Notes under the pieces: generated by a model | The model's input: only the letters and a program-made list of their open reading frames with translations | What the model was told of the DNA's origin: nothing | Databases searched by the model: none | Shown: piece by piece, positions 8,065-16,361 of the stretch | Numbering within the stretch: the stretch's first letter is position 1 | Layout of the letters: the number at the start of each line of letters is the position of its first letter | Program-made: the position numbers and the translations under genes | NCBI GenBank assembly: GCA_017744735.1 | Contig: JAGIAR010000004.1 | Location: 372,001 to 436,000 of the forward strand | Direction: 5' to 3' | Source of the DNA: Novosphingobium sp. | Lineage (GTDB): Bacteria > Pseudomonadota > Alphaproteobacteria > Sphingomonadales > Sphingomonadaceae | Length of the DNA: 64,000 nucleotides

Positions 8065-8595
8065 TCAGTCGATGGTAATCGTCGCGGCGCGGCGGTTCTG
8101 CGCCCAAGCCGCCTCGTTGGAGCCGAGCGCGACCGGGCGTTCCTTGCCGTAGCTGACCGTGGTCAGGCGCGAAGCATCGATGCCAACGCTGACGAGATAG
8201 GTCTTGGCCGCGTTTGCCCGGCGCTCGCCCAGCGCGATGTTGTATTCGCGCGTGCCGCGTTCGTCGCAATGGCCTTCGATCGTGGCGCGCTTGTCCGGAT
8301 AGCGCCCCAGCCATTCGGCCTGGCTGCGCAGTGCGGCGGCGTCGGTCGCATCGACGTCGAACTTGTCGGTATCGAAATAGATCACGTTGCGGCCGTTCAT
8401 CTGCGCGAGGAAATCGGCGTTGCTGCCGGGGACGATCGTGTTGCCCAGACCCGAGCCAGAGCCACCGCCATTGTCGGCAACGGTCGCCGGTTGCGGCGGT
8501 AGCGCGTCGGCAACGCCTTGCTTCTTCGAGCAGGCGCCCAGCGCCAGTGCAGCCGCGACGCCAGCGAGTGTCAATCCGGTCTTGATGCCGTTCAT
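8065..8595 (-). CDS. pal: Peptidoglycan-associated lipoprotein Pal
   Basis: A 176-residue outer-membrane lipoprotein. The signal peptide ends in a lipobox (LALGACSKK), so Cys is lipidated at about residue 22. A glycine/serine-rich linker follows, then the OmpA-type peptidoglycan-binding domain, with NVIYFDTDKFDVD and GHCDERGTREYNIALGERRA. It is the tether of the Tol-Pal system used in outer-membrane constriction. The ATG giving MNGIKTG is preferred; an in-frame TTG lies 9 bases upstream. Unusually, no tolB or other tol gene lies upstream here. Confidence 0.93.
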   Translation of the reverse strand: MNGIKTGLTLAGVAAALALGACSKKQGVADALPPQPATVADNGGGSGSGLGNTIVPGSNADFLAQMNGRNVIYFDTDKFDVDATDAAALRSQAEWLGRYPDKRATIEGHCDERGTREYNIALGERRANAAKTYLVSVGIDASRLTTVSYGKERPVALGSNEAAWAQNRRAATITID

Positions 8596-8868
8596 GCCGT
8601 TCAACCCTTTAATTCGTCCAAGTCGCCCGAGCCTAACCGGCCGCCGTCCCTCGCGTTAGCATGGCTTTTTTACATGGAGGGACGCGGGCCGCGCCGAGGC
8701 GGCCAGCTCGGGGCGGGACTGTCAAAAAGCCGTGGGAACGCCCCGCGCGAAACCACGCTAGCATTGCGTCACGCCCCGCAAGAGGGCCCCTCTGTATGGC
8801 ATTCCTTGCAGCCTTGGGATAGTCGGCCGCCACCAACGCCCAGAGTGGCCGGCTATCCCTACCTTTCG
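8596..8868. other. Gene-free stretch between pal and kdpE-like gene
   Basis: About 270 bases with no convincing coding frame. It must contain the pal promoter (minus strand) and the 3' end of the kdpE-like transcript. I see no hairpin followed by a T run. Confidence 0.4.
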
Positions 8869-9546
8869 TCAGAGCGGCAGCACGGCGAGGCGATAGCCCA
8901 CCCCGGGCTCGGTCAGGATCAGCTGCGGCTCGGAAGCATCTTCCTCGAGTTTTTGCCGCAGCAGGGCGACGTAGCTGCGCAGATACTGGCCGTCGGCGTG
9001 GGGATCGCTCCAGCCGGCGATCAGCAGCTTGCGATGGGTGACGACCTGGCCCGCATGGCGGCACAGCACCTCGAGCAGAGCGAACTCCTTGGGCGAAAGC
9101 TTGATCTCCTCACCCATCAGCCGCACTTCGTGCCGGGTGAAGTCGACGCTGAGCTGATCCGACACGAATTTTTGCGGAGTCGCCGCGTTCTCCCGCCGCC
9201 GGGCAGCCGCTCGAATCCGCGCGAGCAGTTCTTCGATCCCGAACGGCTTGTTGACGTAATCGTCGGCCCCTTCGTCGAGCGCGCGGACCTTTTCCGCCTC
9301 GAGGTGCCGGGCGGACAGGATGATGATGGTCGCCTCGGTCAATTGCTTGAGCTTGCCGATGATCTCGATTCCGTCGGCATCGGGCAGGCCGAGATCGAGC
9401 AGGACCAGCTCGAAATCGCCCTGCTCGGCCGCCTGCAGGGCGCCGGCTGCGGAGTCGGCGTTGGTGATGGCATGGCCCTGCGACAGCAGCACCGGCGCAA
9501 GCGCGGTGGCGATCGCCGGCTCGTCGTCGACCAGCAGGATCTTCAT
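8869..9546 (-). CDS. KdpE-like OmpR-family response regulator
   Basis: A 225-residue response regulator. The receiver domain (about 1-115) has the acidic pair DDE at 7-9, the phospho-acceptor Asp in LVLLDLGLPD (about 52) and Lys in VNKPFG. The C-terminal winged helix (about 130-225) has KLSPKEFALLEVL and GVGYRL. It is closest in layout to KdpE, the activator of the high-affinity potassium pump operon. Its ATG overlaps the stop of the sensor kinase gene (ATGA). No kdpFABC genes are in the window, so potassium control is not established. Confidence 0.88.
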   Translation of the reverse strand: MKILLVDDEPAIATALAPVLLSQGHAITNADSAAGALQAAEQGDFELVLLDLGLPDADGIEIIGKLKQLTEATIIILSARHLEAEKVRALDEGADDYVNKPFGIEELLARIRAAARRRENAATPQKFVSDQLSVDFTRHEVRLMGEEIKLSPKEFALLEVLCRHAGQVVTHRKLLIAGWSDPHADGQYLRSYVALLRQKLEEDASEPQLILTEPGVGYRLAVLPL

Positions 9547-11045
9547 TCCCAGGTCCCGATCCGTTCCTGCGGCACCTCGGACGGGTGAGCGAGCGGCAGT
9601 TCGACCACCAGCCTGGTCCCGCGCTGCCCGAAATGCGGGCTGACGATCGCGATCCGGCCACCGAAGGCCTCGACGAAGCCGTTGGCGATATGCAGGCCCA
9701 GCCCGTTCCCGTCGCGGTGGCTGGTCGCGTGGGAGCGATAGAACTTGTCGAACACCAGCCGCTGCTCGTCGCGCGGAATGCCGGGGCCGAAATCGACCAC
9801 CTCCAGCACGACCGCTTCGCCCACGCGGGTCAGCACCAGAAACACCGGACGCTCGCTTGCGCCGTGGAGGATCGCATTCTCGGCAAGGTTGAAGATCACC
9901 TGTTCGAGCATCGCCGGGTTGGCCTGCACCACTGCGCTGTCGACGGTGATCTGCTTGGCGATCTCCTGCGCCGGATAGGCCTCGCGCAGCGAGGCGAGCA
10001 CCACGCCGAGGATCTCGACCACGTCGACCTCCACGAACTGGTAGGCGGGGATGCCTGCCTGGATCCGCCCCATATCGAGCAGATTGGCGGTATAGCGGTT
10101 CAGCTTGCCGCACTGCTCGCTGATGGTCGCAAGCATGTCGGCGCGGTCTTTGGGCGAGAGCCGCTGGTCGAACGACCGCAAGCTGGTCGCCGCCGCTTCG
10201 ATCGCGGTCAGCGGGGTGCGCAGATCGTGCGAGACCGACGAGAGGATCGCCGCCTTGAGATCCTCCGACTTGCGCTGCGCCTCGGTTTCGGACAGCCGAT
10301 CGAGCAGCAGGCAGCGGTCGACCGCGAGGCCGAGGATGTTGGCGATGCCCTGCAGGTCCGGGCGACGTCCGGGCGAAGCGGTTTCTTCGAGCAGGAAGCG
10401 CACGAAACCGAGCTGGCCCGCCGAGCCGTTGAGCGCACAGACGGTGGAGGCGCCTCGGCGGGCCTCGTCTGCGAGCAGTTGCGCCGCGCCGATCGGCGGA
10501 CCGGCGCCGTCCGCCGGAAACAGCAGTTCGCTGCGGAGCAGGAAGATGTCGAGGCCGAGCACCTGGTCGAACGGCAGGCTGGCGCGCGAGATGCCCAGCA
10601 CGTCGCCGACCGAGATCGCGCGCTGCAGTCCGTCCGAAAGGCGCAGCAGGTGCGCATTGCGTGCCTCCGCGATGCGGGCGAGGCTGACACTGTCTTTCAG
10701 GCGCCCCGCCATCGCTCCCGACAGCACCGCGCTGATATTGAACGCGATCAGCGGAATCGCCTCGTCCAACGAGGTCACCACCAGTTCGAAGCGCGGCTCG
10801 CTGAGGAAGAAATTGTAAATCAGCGAGGCCACCACGCCGGCTGCAATCCCGCGCGCGAGCCCCGACCGGCCGCCGACGATCATCACCCCGAGCACATAGA
10901 CCAGCACCGCAGTGCGCGGCCGGTCCCACTCCTGCGCGGCCCAGGTCCCGGCGGTGGCGATCGCGAAGATCGCCAGGTCGAGCGCGAGCGAGCGCAGGTC
11001 GTAGGCGTTGCCCGAGCGGGTGCGGATGGTTGAACTGAGCGCCAT
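9543..11045 (-). CDS. Truncated KdpD-like sensor histidine kinase
   Basis: About 500 residues. It starts directly with the DUF4118 four-helix membrane domain (about 15-115), then a GAF-like linker, the HisKA box with VSHDLRTPLTAIE (about 265) and an ATPase domain with NLAENAI, DFGPGIP and GNGLGLHIANG. Full KdpD proteins carry an additional N-terminal KdpD plus Usp-like cytoplasmic half of about 350-400 residues, which is absent. The start is uncertain: ATG at 11045 has GAGGG directly against it, and GTG at 11054 has no clear ribosome site. It forms an overlapping operon with the kdpE-like gene. Confidence 0.87.
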   Translation of the reverse strand: MALSSTIRTRSGNAYDLRSLALDLAIFAIATAGTWAAQEWDRPRTAVLVYVLGVMIVGGRSGLARGIAAGVVASLIYNFFLSEPRFELVVTSLDEAIPLIAFNISAVLSGAMAGRLKDSVSLARIAEARNAHLLRLSDGLQRAISVGDVLGISRASLPFDQVLGLDIFLLRSELLFPADGAGPPIGAAQLLADEARRGASTVCALNGSAGQLGFVRFLLEETASPGRRPDLQGIANILGLAVDRCLLLDRLSETEAQRKSEDLKAAILSSVSHDLRTPLTAIEAAATSLRSFDQRLSPKDRADMLATISEQCGKLNRYTANLLDMGRIQAGIPAYQFVEVDVVEILGVVLASLREAYPAQEIAKQITVDSAVVQANPAMLEQVIFNLAENAILHGASERPVFLVLTRVGEAVVLEVVDFGPGIPRDEQRLVFDKFYRSHATSHRDGNGLGLHIANGFVEAFGGRIAIVSPHFGQRGTRLVVELPLAHPSEVPQERIGTWE

Positions 11046-11113
11046 CCCTCGCACGTTAGCACGCAGCCGGCGGAAGGATGGCCTACGGATTTTTTACGCG
11101 ACGGCCTGCGGGG

Positions 11114-11377
11114 TCACTTGAGCTGGCTGTCCTTGCTGCCGCGCCGGTTGATCCCGACCGCCCGACGCGCGGCATCGCGGCCCGACTGGCACGCGACGCA
11201 GGTCCGCACGCCAGGCAGCGCCTTGCGGCGCGCCTCGGGAATCGGCTCGCCGCATTCGTCGCAGTGCAGCGCACTTTCGCCTGCCGGCATTCCGGCCCGC
11301 GCGCGGAGCACAGCATCCTTCACCGTATCGTCGATCTGGTCCTGCACCGCGCCGTCGCGGGTCCATCCGCCTGCCAT
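11114..11377 (-). CDS. DksA/TraR-type C4 zinc-finger protein
   Basis: An 87-residue protein with the TraR/DksA zinc finger: CDECGEPIPEARR followed by GVRTCVACQ, giving the four cysteines CxxC-N-CxxC. It lacks the long N-terminal coiled coil of full DksA, as in TraR-sized proteins. Such proteins bind the RNA polymerase secondary channel and alter initiation. A ribosome site (AAAGGA) lies 6 bases before the ATG. It lies between the kdpD-like gene and the nine-gene operon, in the same orientation as both. Confidence 0.88.
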   Translation of the reverse strand: MAGGWTRDGAVQDQIDDTVKDAVLRARAGMPAGESALHCDECGEPIPEARRKALPGVRTCVACQSGRDAARRAVGINRRGSKDSQLK

Positions 11378-11441
11378 GTCCGGTCCTTTCGTGCAGACCG
11401 GATATGGCGATTGTCGCGCAGAATGCCAGCGTCGGCGAGGT

Positions 11442-12242
11442 TCAGATATCGTTGCGGATCGTCGCCAGCGCGCCGCCGTCGATTTCCCACTTGGCGCCGT
11501 TGACGTAGCTCGCCTCGTCCGAGAGCAGGAAGCTGACCACCTCGCCGACCTCGCGCGGCTGGCCGACGCGGTTGAGCGTGGCGACTTCGCCGAGCTTCTT
11601 CATCCCGGCTTCGACGCTGTCGAACATCTGTTCGAGCATCCCGACCAGCAGCGGGGTCTCGATCACGCCGGGCATCACGCAGTTCACCCGGACGCCCTTC
11701 TGCGCGACTTCGGAAGCTGCGGTGCGGGTCAGGCCGACCGCGCCGTGCTTGGCGGCGTTGTAGGCGCAGGCCCCGGCAAGGCCGCGCTCCGAGCCGATCG
11801 ACGCGGTGTTGACCACCGCGCCCGCGCCGCGCCGGACCATGTCGGGCAGCACGAAACGCAGGCCGAGGAACATGCCGCGCAAATTGACGTGCAGCACTTG
11901 GTCGAAATCGGCGATGTCGTATTCGTGGGTCGGGGCGAGATGCCCCTCGATCCCGGCGTTGTTGAAGAAGCCGTCGACCCGGCCCATCGCCTTGAGCGCG
12001 GCCCCGGCATAGGCTTCGACCTGCTTCTCGTCGGCGCAGTCGGCGTGCTCGCCATAGACGGTGTAGCCGGCATCGCTGAGCGTCCTGACCCGCTCTTCCA
12101 GCTTGGCCCCGTCGATATCGACCAGCATTACCTGCGCGCCTTCGCGGGCGAGAATTTCGCAGGTCGCATAGCCGATCGCCCCCGCGGCACCAGTGACCAG
12201 CATCGTCTTGCCCCCATGTCGTTGGGATTGGCGTTTCGTCAT
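11442..12242 (-). CDS. SDR family NAD(P)-dependent oxidoreductase
   Basis: A 266-residue classical short-chain dehydrogenase. The cofactor motif TGAAGAIG is near residue 17, NNAGIEG near 95, catalytic Ser in NTASIGS near 145 and the YNAAK motif near 160. The Asp in MLVDIDG at the end of beta-strand 2 favours NAD over NADP. It is the last gene of the nine-gene operon, starting within the stop of the 73-residue protein gene (ATGA). It is likely an alcohol dehydrogenase or ketoreductase step of the catabolic cluster. Confidence 0.92.
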   Translation of the reverse strand: MTKRQSQRHGGKTMLVTGAAGAIGYATCEILAREGAQVMLVDIDGAKLEERVRTLSDAGYTVYGEHADCADEKQVEAYAGAALKAMGRVDGFFNNAGIEGHLAPTHEYDIADFDQVLHVNLRGMFLGLRFVLPDMVRRGAGAVVNTASIGSERGLAGACAYNAAKHGAVGLTRTAASEVAQKGVRVNCVMPGVIETPLLVGMLEQMFDSVEAGMKKLGEVATLNRVGQPREVGEVVSFLLSDEASYVNGAKWEIDGGALATIRNDI

Positions 12243-12460
12243 TTCTTGGCTCCCTTGGAGGACCGGAACGGCATGGTGATCAGGAACAGCACCAGCTGGA
12301 CGCTGAGCAGCCTGAACGCGGCGCGCGCCTGCTCCGGGGTCAGCGTCGCGCTCATCGGCATGGTCCCGAAAACCTTGCCCTTGAGCACCAAGTCGTTGCC
12401 CTTCCGCTCAATCGCGGAGACCTGCATCAGCTCGCTCTTGTCGGCCGAGTAGATTTTCAT
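12239..12460 (-). CDS. Small protein of unknown function, 73 residues
   Basis: I do not recognise a named family. The N-terminal half is polar with beta-strand character (MKIYSADKSELMQVSAIERK, VFGTMPMSATLTPEQ). The C-terminal half has one hydrophobic segment (LLSVQLVLFLITMPF) and a basic tail ending SSKGAKK. It overlaps both neighbours by four bases (ATGA at each end), so it is surely translated with the FAD oxidoreductase and the SDR. It may be a small membrane anchor, chaperone or subunit for one of them (inference). Confidence 0.8.
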   Translation of the reverse strand: MKIYSADKSELMQVSAIERKGNDLVLKGKVFGTMPMSATLTPEQARAAFRLLSVQLVLFLITMPFRSSKGAKK

Positions 12461-14034
12461 TCGACCCTGATCCCGTCGAAATCGATCCCGAGGTCTTCCG
12501 CCATCACCATCGCGGTCGCACGCCCGGCGCCGAACACGCCGCCGCCCGGATGCTGGAACGGGCCGACGAGGTAGAGCCCCTCGACCCCCGGCACGCGATA
12601 CTGGCCGAGCTCGGGCGTCGGCCGGTGCGCGCCCGACTGGTAGGTGGTGGTGGCGATCCCGTGGAGGTCGCCGCGGAAGAAGCTCGGCGACGTGCGCTCC
12701 ATGTCGACCGGGCTGTCGCAGTGGTAGTCGAGCACGATCTCGGGCACATTCTCGATGAAATCACCCATCCGCGCGATCATTGTTTCGGCGAACTCGCCTT
12801 TGCTCTCGTCCCAGCTGCGCCCGTCCTTGCGCTCGTAGGGCACGTAGTCCCATGCATGGAAGATCGCCTTCCCGTCAGGCGCGCGGCTCGGGTCGTGCTG
12901 GGTCAGCTGGCCGACCCCGACCAGCGGGGTGGGCGAGAAATTGCCGTAGCGCAATTCGTCGAACGCGCGGCGCATGTCTTCGTAATTGGCCGGCATCAGC
13001 TCGTACATCACGGCGGAAAGATCGTTGCCCTCAGCAGTCTTGGCCTTGAACTTCATCGGCTCGCTCAGCGCGGCATGCACGGTGAAGCAGGCGGCCGGGG
13101 TGATGTGGGTGCGCTTCGCATGGGCGGCGACGACCGGCGGCAGCGACGCGACCATGTCGGGGAGGATATGCGGGTGGATCGCACCGATGATCCCCTCGCC
13201 CGCCGAATAGCGCGTGCCGTCGTCGAGCACCACGCCGGTCGCCCGCGTGCCGTCGGTGACGATCTCGCGCACCTGCGCCTTGTGCACCACCTTGCCGCCG
13301 TGATCTTCGATGCAGGCGATCAGCGCGCTGGTCAGGCTGCCCGAGCCGCCGACCGGCACGCCGAAGCCGAATTTCTCGAGGAAGCCGAGGAACACATAGG
13401 CACCGATCCCGGTCGCCTTCTCGTCGGGCGAGACCAGGTTCTCGCCCGCGACGCGGCCGAAGTGGGCCTTGACCTTGTCGTGTTCGAACAGCTCTTCCAT
13501 CAGGTCGAAAGTGCTGATCGCCATGGTCCGCATGATCTCGCGGCCCTCGGTGCTCTGGTCCATCATCGCACTGGACGCGCCGACCGGCATCGGCGGGGAA
13601 TAGAGCGAGGCCTGGATCATCGGCAGCCACTCGGCCGCCTGGCGCGACATTGCGAGGAAGGTCTCGGCGTCCTTCGCGCTGAACCGGCGGATCGCCTCGG
13701 CCGATTTCGCCGGATCGCGGTGAAGCGGCAGGGTGCTGCCGTCTTCCCACACGCTCATCATCGGCACATCGGGCCGGACGTATTGCAGCCCGTATTTGCG
13801 GTGCAGGCCGAGCTCGTCGTTGAGCAGCAGCGGATTGCCCTGGATGAAGATGTGGCTCATCGAATGCTGGTCGTGGCGGAAGCCCGGCAAGGTCAGCTCG
13901 CGCGTGACGACCCCGCCGCCGAACCATTCGTTGCGCTCGAGCACGAGCACGCTCTTGCCCGCGACCGCGAGATAGGCCGCGGCGACCAGGCCGTTGTGGC
14001 CCGAGCCTATGACGATGATATCGGCGTCGGCCAT
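12457..14034 (-). CDS. Phytoene-desaturase-like FAD oxidoreductase
   Basis: A 525-residue flavoprotein of the CrtI/CrtO/PYROXD2-like amine-oxidase superfamily. The dinucleotide motif IIVIGSGHNGLVAAAYLA is at residues 5-22, followed by VLERNEWFGGG, and the C-terminal FAD block is GLYLVGPFQHPGGGVFGAG near 490. No carotenoid genes are nearby, so a role in pigment synthesis is unlikely. In this operon it more plausibly dehydrogenates a hydrophobic substrate. A clear ribosome site (GAGAGGAT) precedes the ATG. Confidence 0.88.
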   Translation of the reverse strand: MADADIIVIGSGHNGLVAAAYLAVAGKSVLVLERNEWFGGGVVTRELTLPGFRHDQHSMSHIFIQGNPLLLNDELGLHRKYGLQYVRPDVPMMSVWEDGSTLPLHRDPAKSAEAIRRFSAKDAETFLAMSRQAAEWLPMIQASLYSPPMPVGASSAMMDQSTEGREIMRTMAISTFDLMEELFEHDKVKAHFGRVAGENLVSPDEKATGIGAYVFLGFLEKFGFGVPVGGSGSLTSALIACIEDHGGKVVHKAQVREIVTDGTRATGVVLDDGTRYSAGEGIIGAIHPHILPDMVASLPPVVAAHAKRTHITPAACFTVHAALSEPMKFKAKTAEGNDLSAVMYELMPANYEDMRRAFDELRYGNFSPTPLVGVGQLTQHDPSRAPDGKAIFHAWDYVPYERKDGRSWDESKGEFAETMIARMGDFIENVPEIVLDYHCDSPVDMERTSPSFFRGDLHGIATTTYQSGAHRPTPELGQYRVPGVEGLYLVGPFQHPGGGVFGAGRATAMVMAEDLGIDFDGIRVE

Positions 14035-14044
14035 CAGGATCCTC

Positions 14045-15190
14045 TCAAACCATTGCCGACAGCGCGAGGTCGGACAGTTTCTGGCAGCGCTCGATATTGC
14101 GCGCCTGCGTCATCACCCCGGCGCTGCACAGGGCGAAGCTGACGTCGGCTGCCGGATCGATCCAGAACATCGTGCTGCCCGCGCCGTAATTGCCGAAGGT
14201 TTCCGCGCTCGCGAGCTGGCCGAACAGGTGATGGAACACGCCGGTTCCGCGCACCTGGAAGCCGATGCCCTGGTTGGCCGGCGGAACGATCCAGCCCGCG
14301 TTCTCCGCCACGCGCTTGTAGAGCTCGTTCGGCATGTCGCCGGTATGGACCTTGCGCGCGAGGCGGATCGTCGCGGGCGACAGGATCCGCACCCCGTCGA
14401 GCTCGCCTTCGCGGCGAAGCATTTCGGCAAAGCGGTAGAGATCGTGCGAGGTCGAGGCGCAGCCGACATGCGGGGCTTCGACTGCGGGATCCTCGAACAG
14501 CGCGTGATCGCCCGGCAAATTGCGGCTCAAATGCTGGATCGGCACCGTGCCGCGCATGTCCGGACGGACGTGGCGCGCATCGAGATCGGGGCGCAGGCCC
14601 ATCGAGGTGTCGTCCATCTTCAGCGGGGCGAACAGATCCTCGTGCAGCAGCGTCTGGTAATTGCGCCCCTTCGGATCAGTGCGGACCAGCGCGGTGCCCA
14701 TCAGCACATGGTTCACCAGCGGCGAATAGTCGCAGCGGCTGCCCGGCGGGACTTCGCCCGCGACATGTTCGATCGAGGCTTCGAACAGTTCCTGCAGCCG
14801 GTCGAGATACATGCCGGGCTTGGGCGTCCACACGCCCGGCATGCCGGCGGTGTGGGTCAGCAGGTGGTAGAAGGTCGCATCCTCGCGCGGGGCGCCGGTG
14901 AATTCGGGCAGCACGTCGCGCACCTTGGTGGTGAGCGCAAAGCGGCCTTCCTCGATCGCCTTCAAGATCAGCACATTGGTGAAGGCCTTGGTGACCGAGA
15001 AGATCGAGAAGACGTTGTCGAGCCGCAGCGGTTTCGCGCCTTCCGCGTCCTCGGCCCCGAGGGCCTCTTCGAACACCTTCTCCCCGCCGCGCCCGACGGT
15101 GAGCACGACGCCGAAATAATCCTGCCGCGCGATATCGGCGAGGATCACCTCGCGCAGCGTATCGAGCCGTTCTTTCCAGATTCCTGCCAT
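14045..15190 (-). CDS. Beta-lactamase-fold serine hydrolase (EstB-like), first copy
   Basis: A 381-residue serine hydrolase of the class C beta-lactamase/EstB family. The nucleophile motif SxxK is SVTK within NVFSIFSVTKAF near residue 60, and the partner tyrosine is in CDYSPLVNH near 150. There is no signal peptide, so it is likely a cytoplasmic esterase rather than an antibiotic resistance enzyme. I chose ATG giving MAGIWKERL, 4 bases after the upstream SDR stop; another ATG 18 bases earlier would overlap that gene. Esters or lactones are the probable substrate class. Confidence 0.88.
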   Translation of the reverse strand: MAGIWKERLDTLREVILADIARQDYFGVVLTVGRGGEKVFEEALGAEDAEGAKPLRLDNVFSIFSVTKAFTNVLILKAIEEGRFALTTKVRDVLPEFTGAPREDATFYHLLTHTAGMPGVWTPKPGMYLDRLQELFEASIEHVAGEVPPGSRCDYSPLVNHVLMGTALVRTDPKGRNYQTLLHEDLFAPLKMDDTSMGLRPDLDARHVRPDMRGTVPIQHLSRNLPGDHALFEDPAVEAPHVGCASTSHDLYRFAEMLRREGELDGVRILSPATIRLARKVHTGDMPNELYKRVAENAGWIVPPANQGIGFQVRGTGVFHHLFGQLASAETFGNYGAGSTMFWIDPAADVSFALCSAGVMTQARNIERCQKLSDLALSAMV

Positions 15191-15194
15191 GACC

Positions 15195-15944
15195 CTATCC
15201 CGCCGCAATGATGCCGCCGTCGATCGCGAGCATCGCCCCGTTCACGAAATCCGCCTCGTCCGAGAGGATGAAGCTCACCGCCCGCGCGACATCCTCGGGC
15301 GTGCCGTTGCGGCGCAGCGGAATGTTCTTCGCACGCTGCTCGTATTGCTCCGGCGTCACGAACCCTTCGGTCGCAGGCGTCGGCACGCTGCCCGGCGCGA
15401 TCGCGTTGACCCGGATGCCGCGCGGCCCGAGTTCGCCCGCGAGCACCTTGGTAAGGCCCGCTATGCCTGCCTTGATGGTGGTATAGGCCCCGGTATTGGG
15501 CCGGCCGCGATAGGCCACGGGCGAAGAATAGTTGAGGATGTTGCCCGGCGCCGCCTCGTCGCGATGCTGCAGGAACGCCTGCACCCCCCAGAACACCGAC
15601 TTGAGTCCGGCCGAGAGCATCCGTTCGAGTGTTTCCTCGGTCACGTCCTCGATCGGCTCGTAGACCAGCACCGAGGCATTGTTGACCACCGCCCTGAGCG
15701 GCCCGGCATCGTAGCGGAACGCCTCGGCCACGGCGAAAAATGCGTCGCGCTTGCCGAGATCGCCGCCATAGGCATGCGCCTGGCCGCCCGCCGCGCGGAT
15801 CGCATCGACCACCGCATGCGCCGTATCGACATGGATATCGGCCACGCCGACGATCGCGCCTTCGCTGGCGAGGTGCTTTGCAATCCCCTCGCCAAGACCG
15901 CGCCCGGCGCCGGAGATCAGGATCGGGCGGCCACCGAACTTCAC
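15195..15944 (-). CDS. SDR family oxidoreductase, second copy in the operon
   Basis: A 249-residue short-chain dehydrogenase starting with GTG. The cofactor motif SGAGRGLG is near residue 12, the aspartate of VADIHVD near 36, NNASVLV near 88, the catalytic Ser in NYSSPVAYRG near 138 and the YTTIK motif near 153. It shares the fold but not close sequence with the SDR at the operon end. The stop of the preceding NTF2-like gene is immediately upstream (TAG-GCG-GTG). It probably oxidises or reduces a secondary alcohol/ketone intermediate. Confidence 0.92.
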   Translation of the reverse strand: MKFGGRPILISGAGRGLGEGIAKHLASEGAIVGVADIHVDTAHAVVDAIRAAGGQAHAYGGDLGKRDAFFAVAEAFRYDAGPLRAVVNNASVLVYEPIEDVTEETLERMLSAGLKSVFWGVQAFLQHRDEAAPGNILNYSSPVAYRGRPNTGAYTTIKAGIAGLTKVLAGELGPRGIRVNAIAPGSVPTPATEGFVTPEQYEQRAKNIPLRRNGTPEDVARAVSFILSDEADFVNGAMLAIDGGIIAAG

Positions 15945-15947
15945 CGC

Positions 15948-16361
15948 CTATTCCATTCCGAAGAGCTTGGCGGTGTAATGCGAGTCCATGTACTCGCGCA
16001 TCGCGTCGACCTTGCCGTTCGACACTTCGAACACCCAGCAATAGTCGTTGTCATAGACCTTGCCGTCCATCGTCTTGCCGGTGGAGTTCGATTCGACGCA
16101 AACCCACCCGTCGCGCGAGAACATGTTCTGCACGTGGACCTTGGGATCGCCCGGCTCGAACATCCCGCGCACCGGGGCGAGGAACTTGTCGATGATGTCC
16201 ATGCCCACGTGCTTGCCGGCGCCGGCAATGTCCTTGACCTTGGGCTCCCAGGTCGACTTCTCGTGATAGAAGCTGCGGAGCTTTTCGAGATCGCCCGAAG
16301 ACAGCACCTCGAAGAAATCGAGCACCAGCTGCTCGTCGGCATTGGCGGCCTTGTAGCTCAT
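15948..16361 (-). CDS. NTF2-fold protein, limonene-epoxide-hydrolase-like
   Basis: A 137-residue alpha+beta barrel protein of the NTF2/limonene-1,2-epoxide hydrolase superfamily. The start VLDFFEVLSSGDLEKLRSFY and the final REYMDSHYTAKLFG match that fold. In known limonene epoxide hydrolases an Arg-Asp-Asp triad acts. Here the region expected to carry the Arg/Asp pair reads VCVESNS, while the last Asp (REYMD) is kept, so epoxide hydrolysis is doubtful and isomerase or hydratase activity is possible. It overlaps the upstream SnoaL-like gene by 4 bases. Confidence 0.82.
   Translation of the reverse strand: MSYKAANADEQLVLDFFEVLSSGDLEKLRSFYHEKSTWEPKVKDIAGAGKHVGMDIIDKFLAPVRGMFEPGDPKVHVQNMFSRDGWVCVESNSTGKTMDGKVYDNDYCWVFEVSNGKVDAMREYMDSHYTAKLFGME

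Noticed and set aside
8869-11045. Calling these kdpE and kdpD outright.
   Set aside because: The sensory half of KdpD and the kdpFABC genes are missing, so potassium control is not supported.
12457-14034. Naming the flavoprotein phytoene desaturase or CrtO ketolase.
   Set aside because: No carotenoid genes are adjacent, and the family includes many non-carotenoid enzymes.
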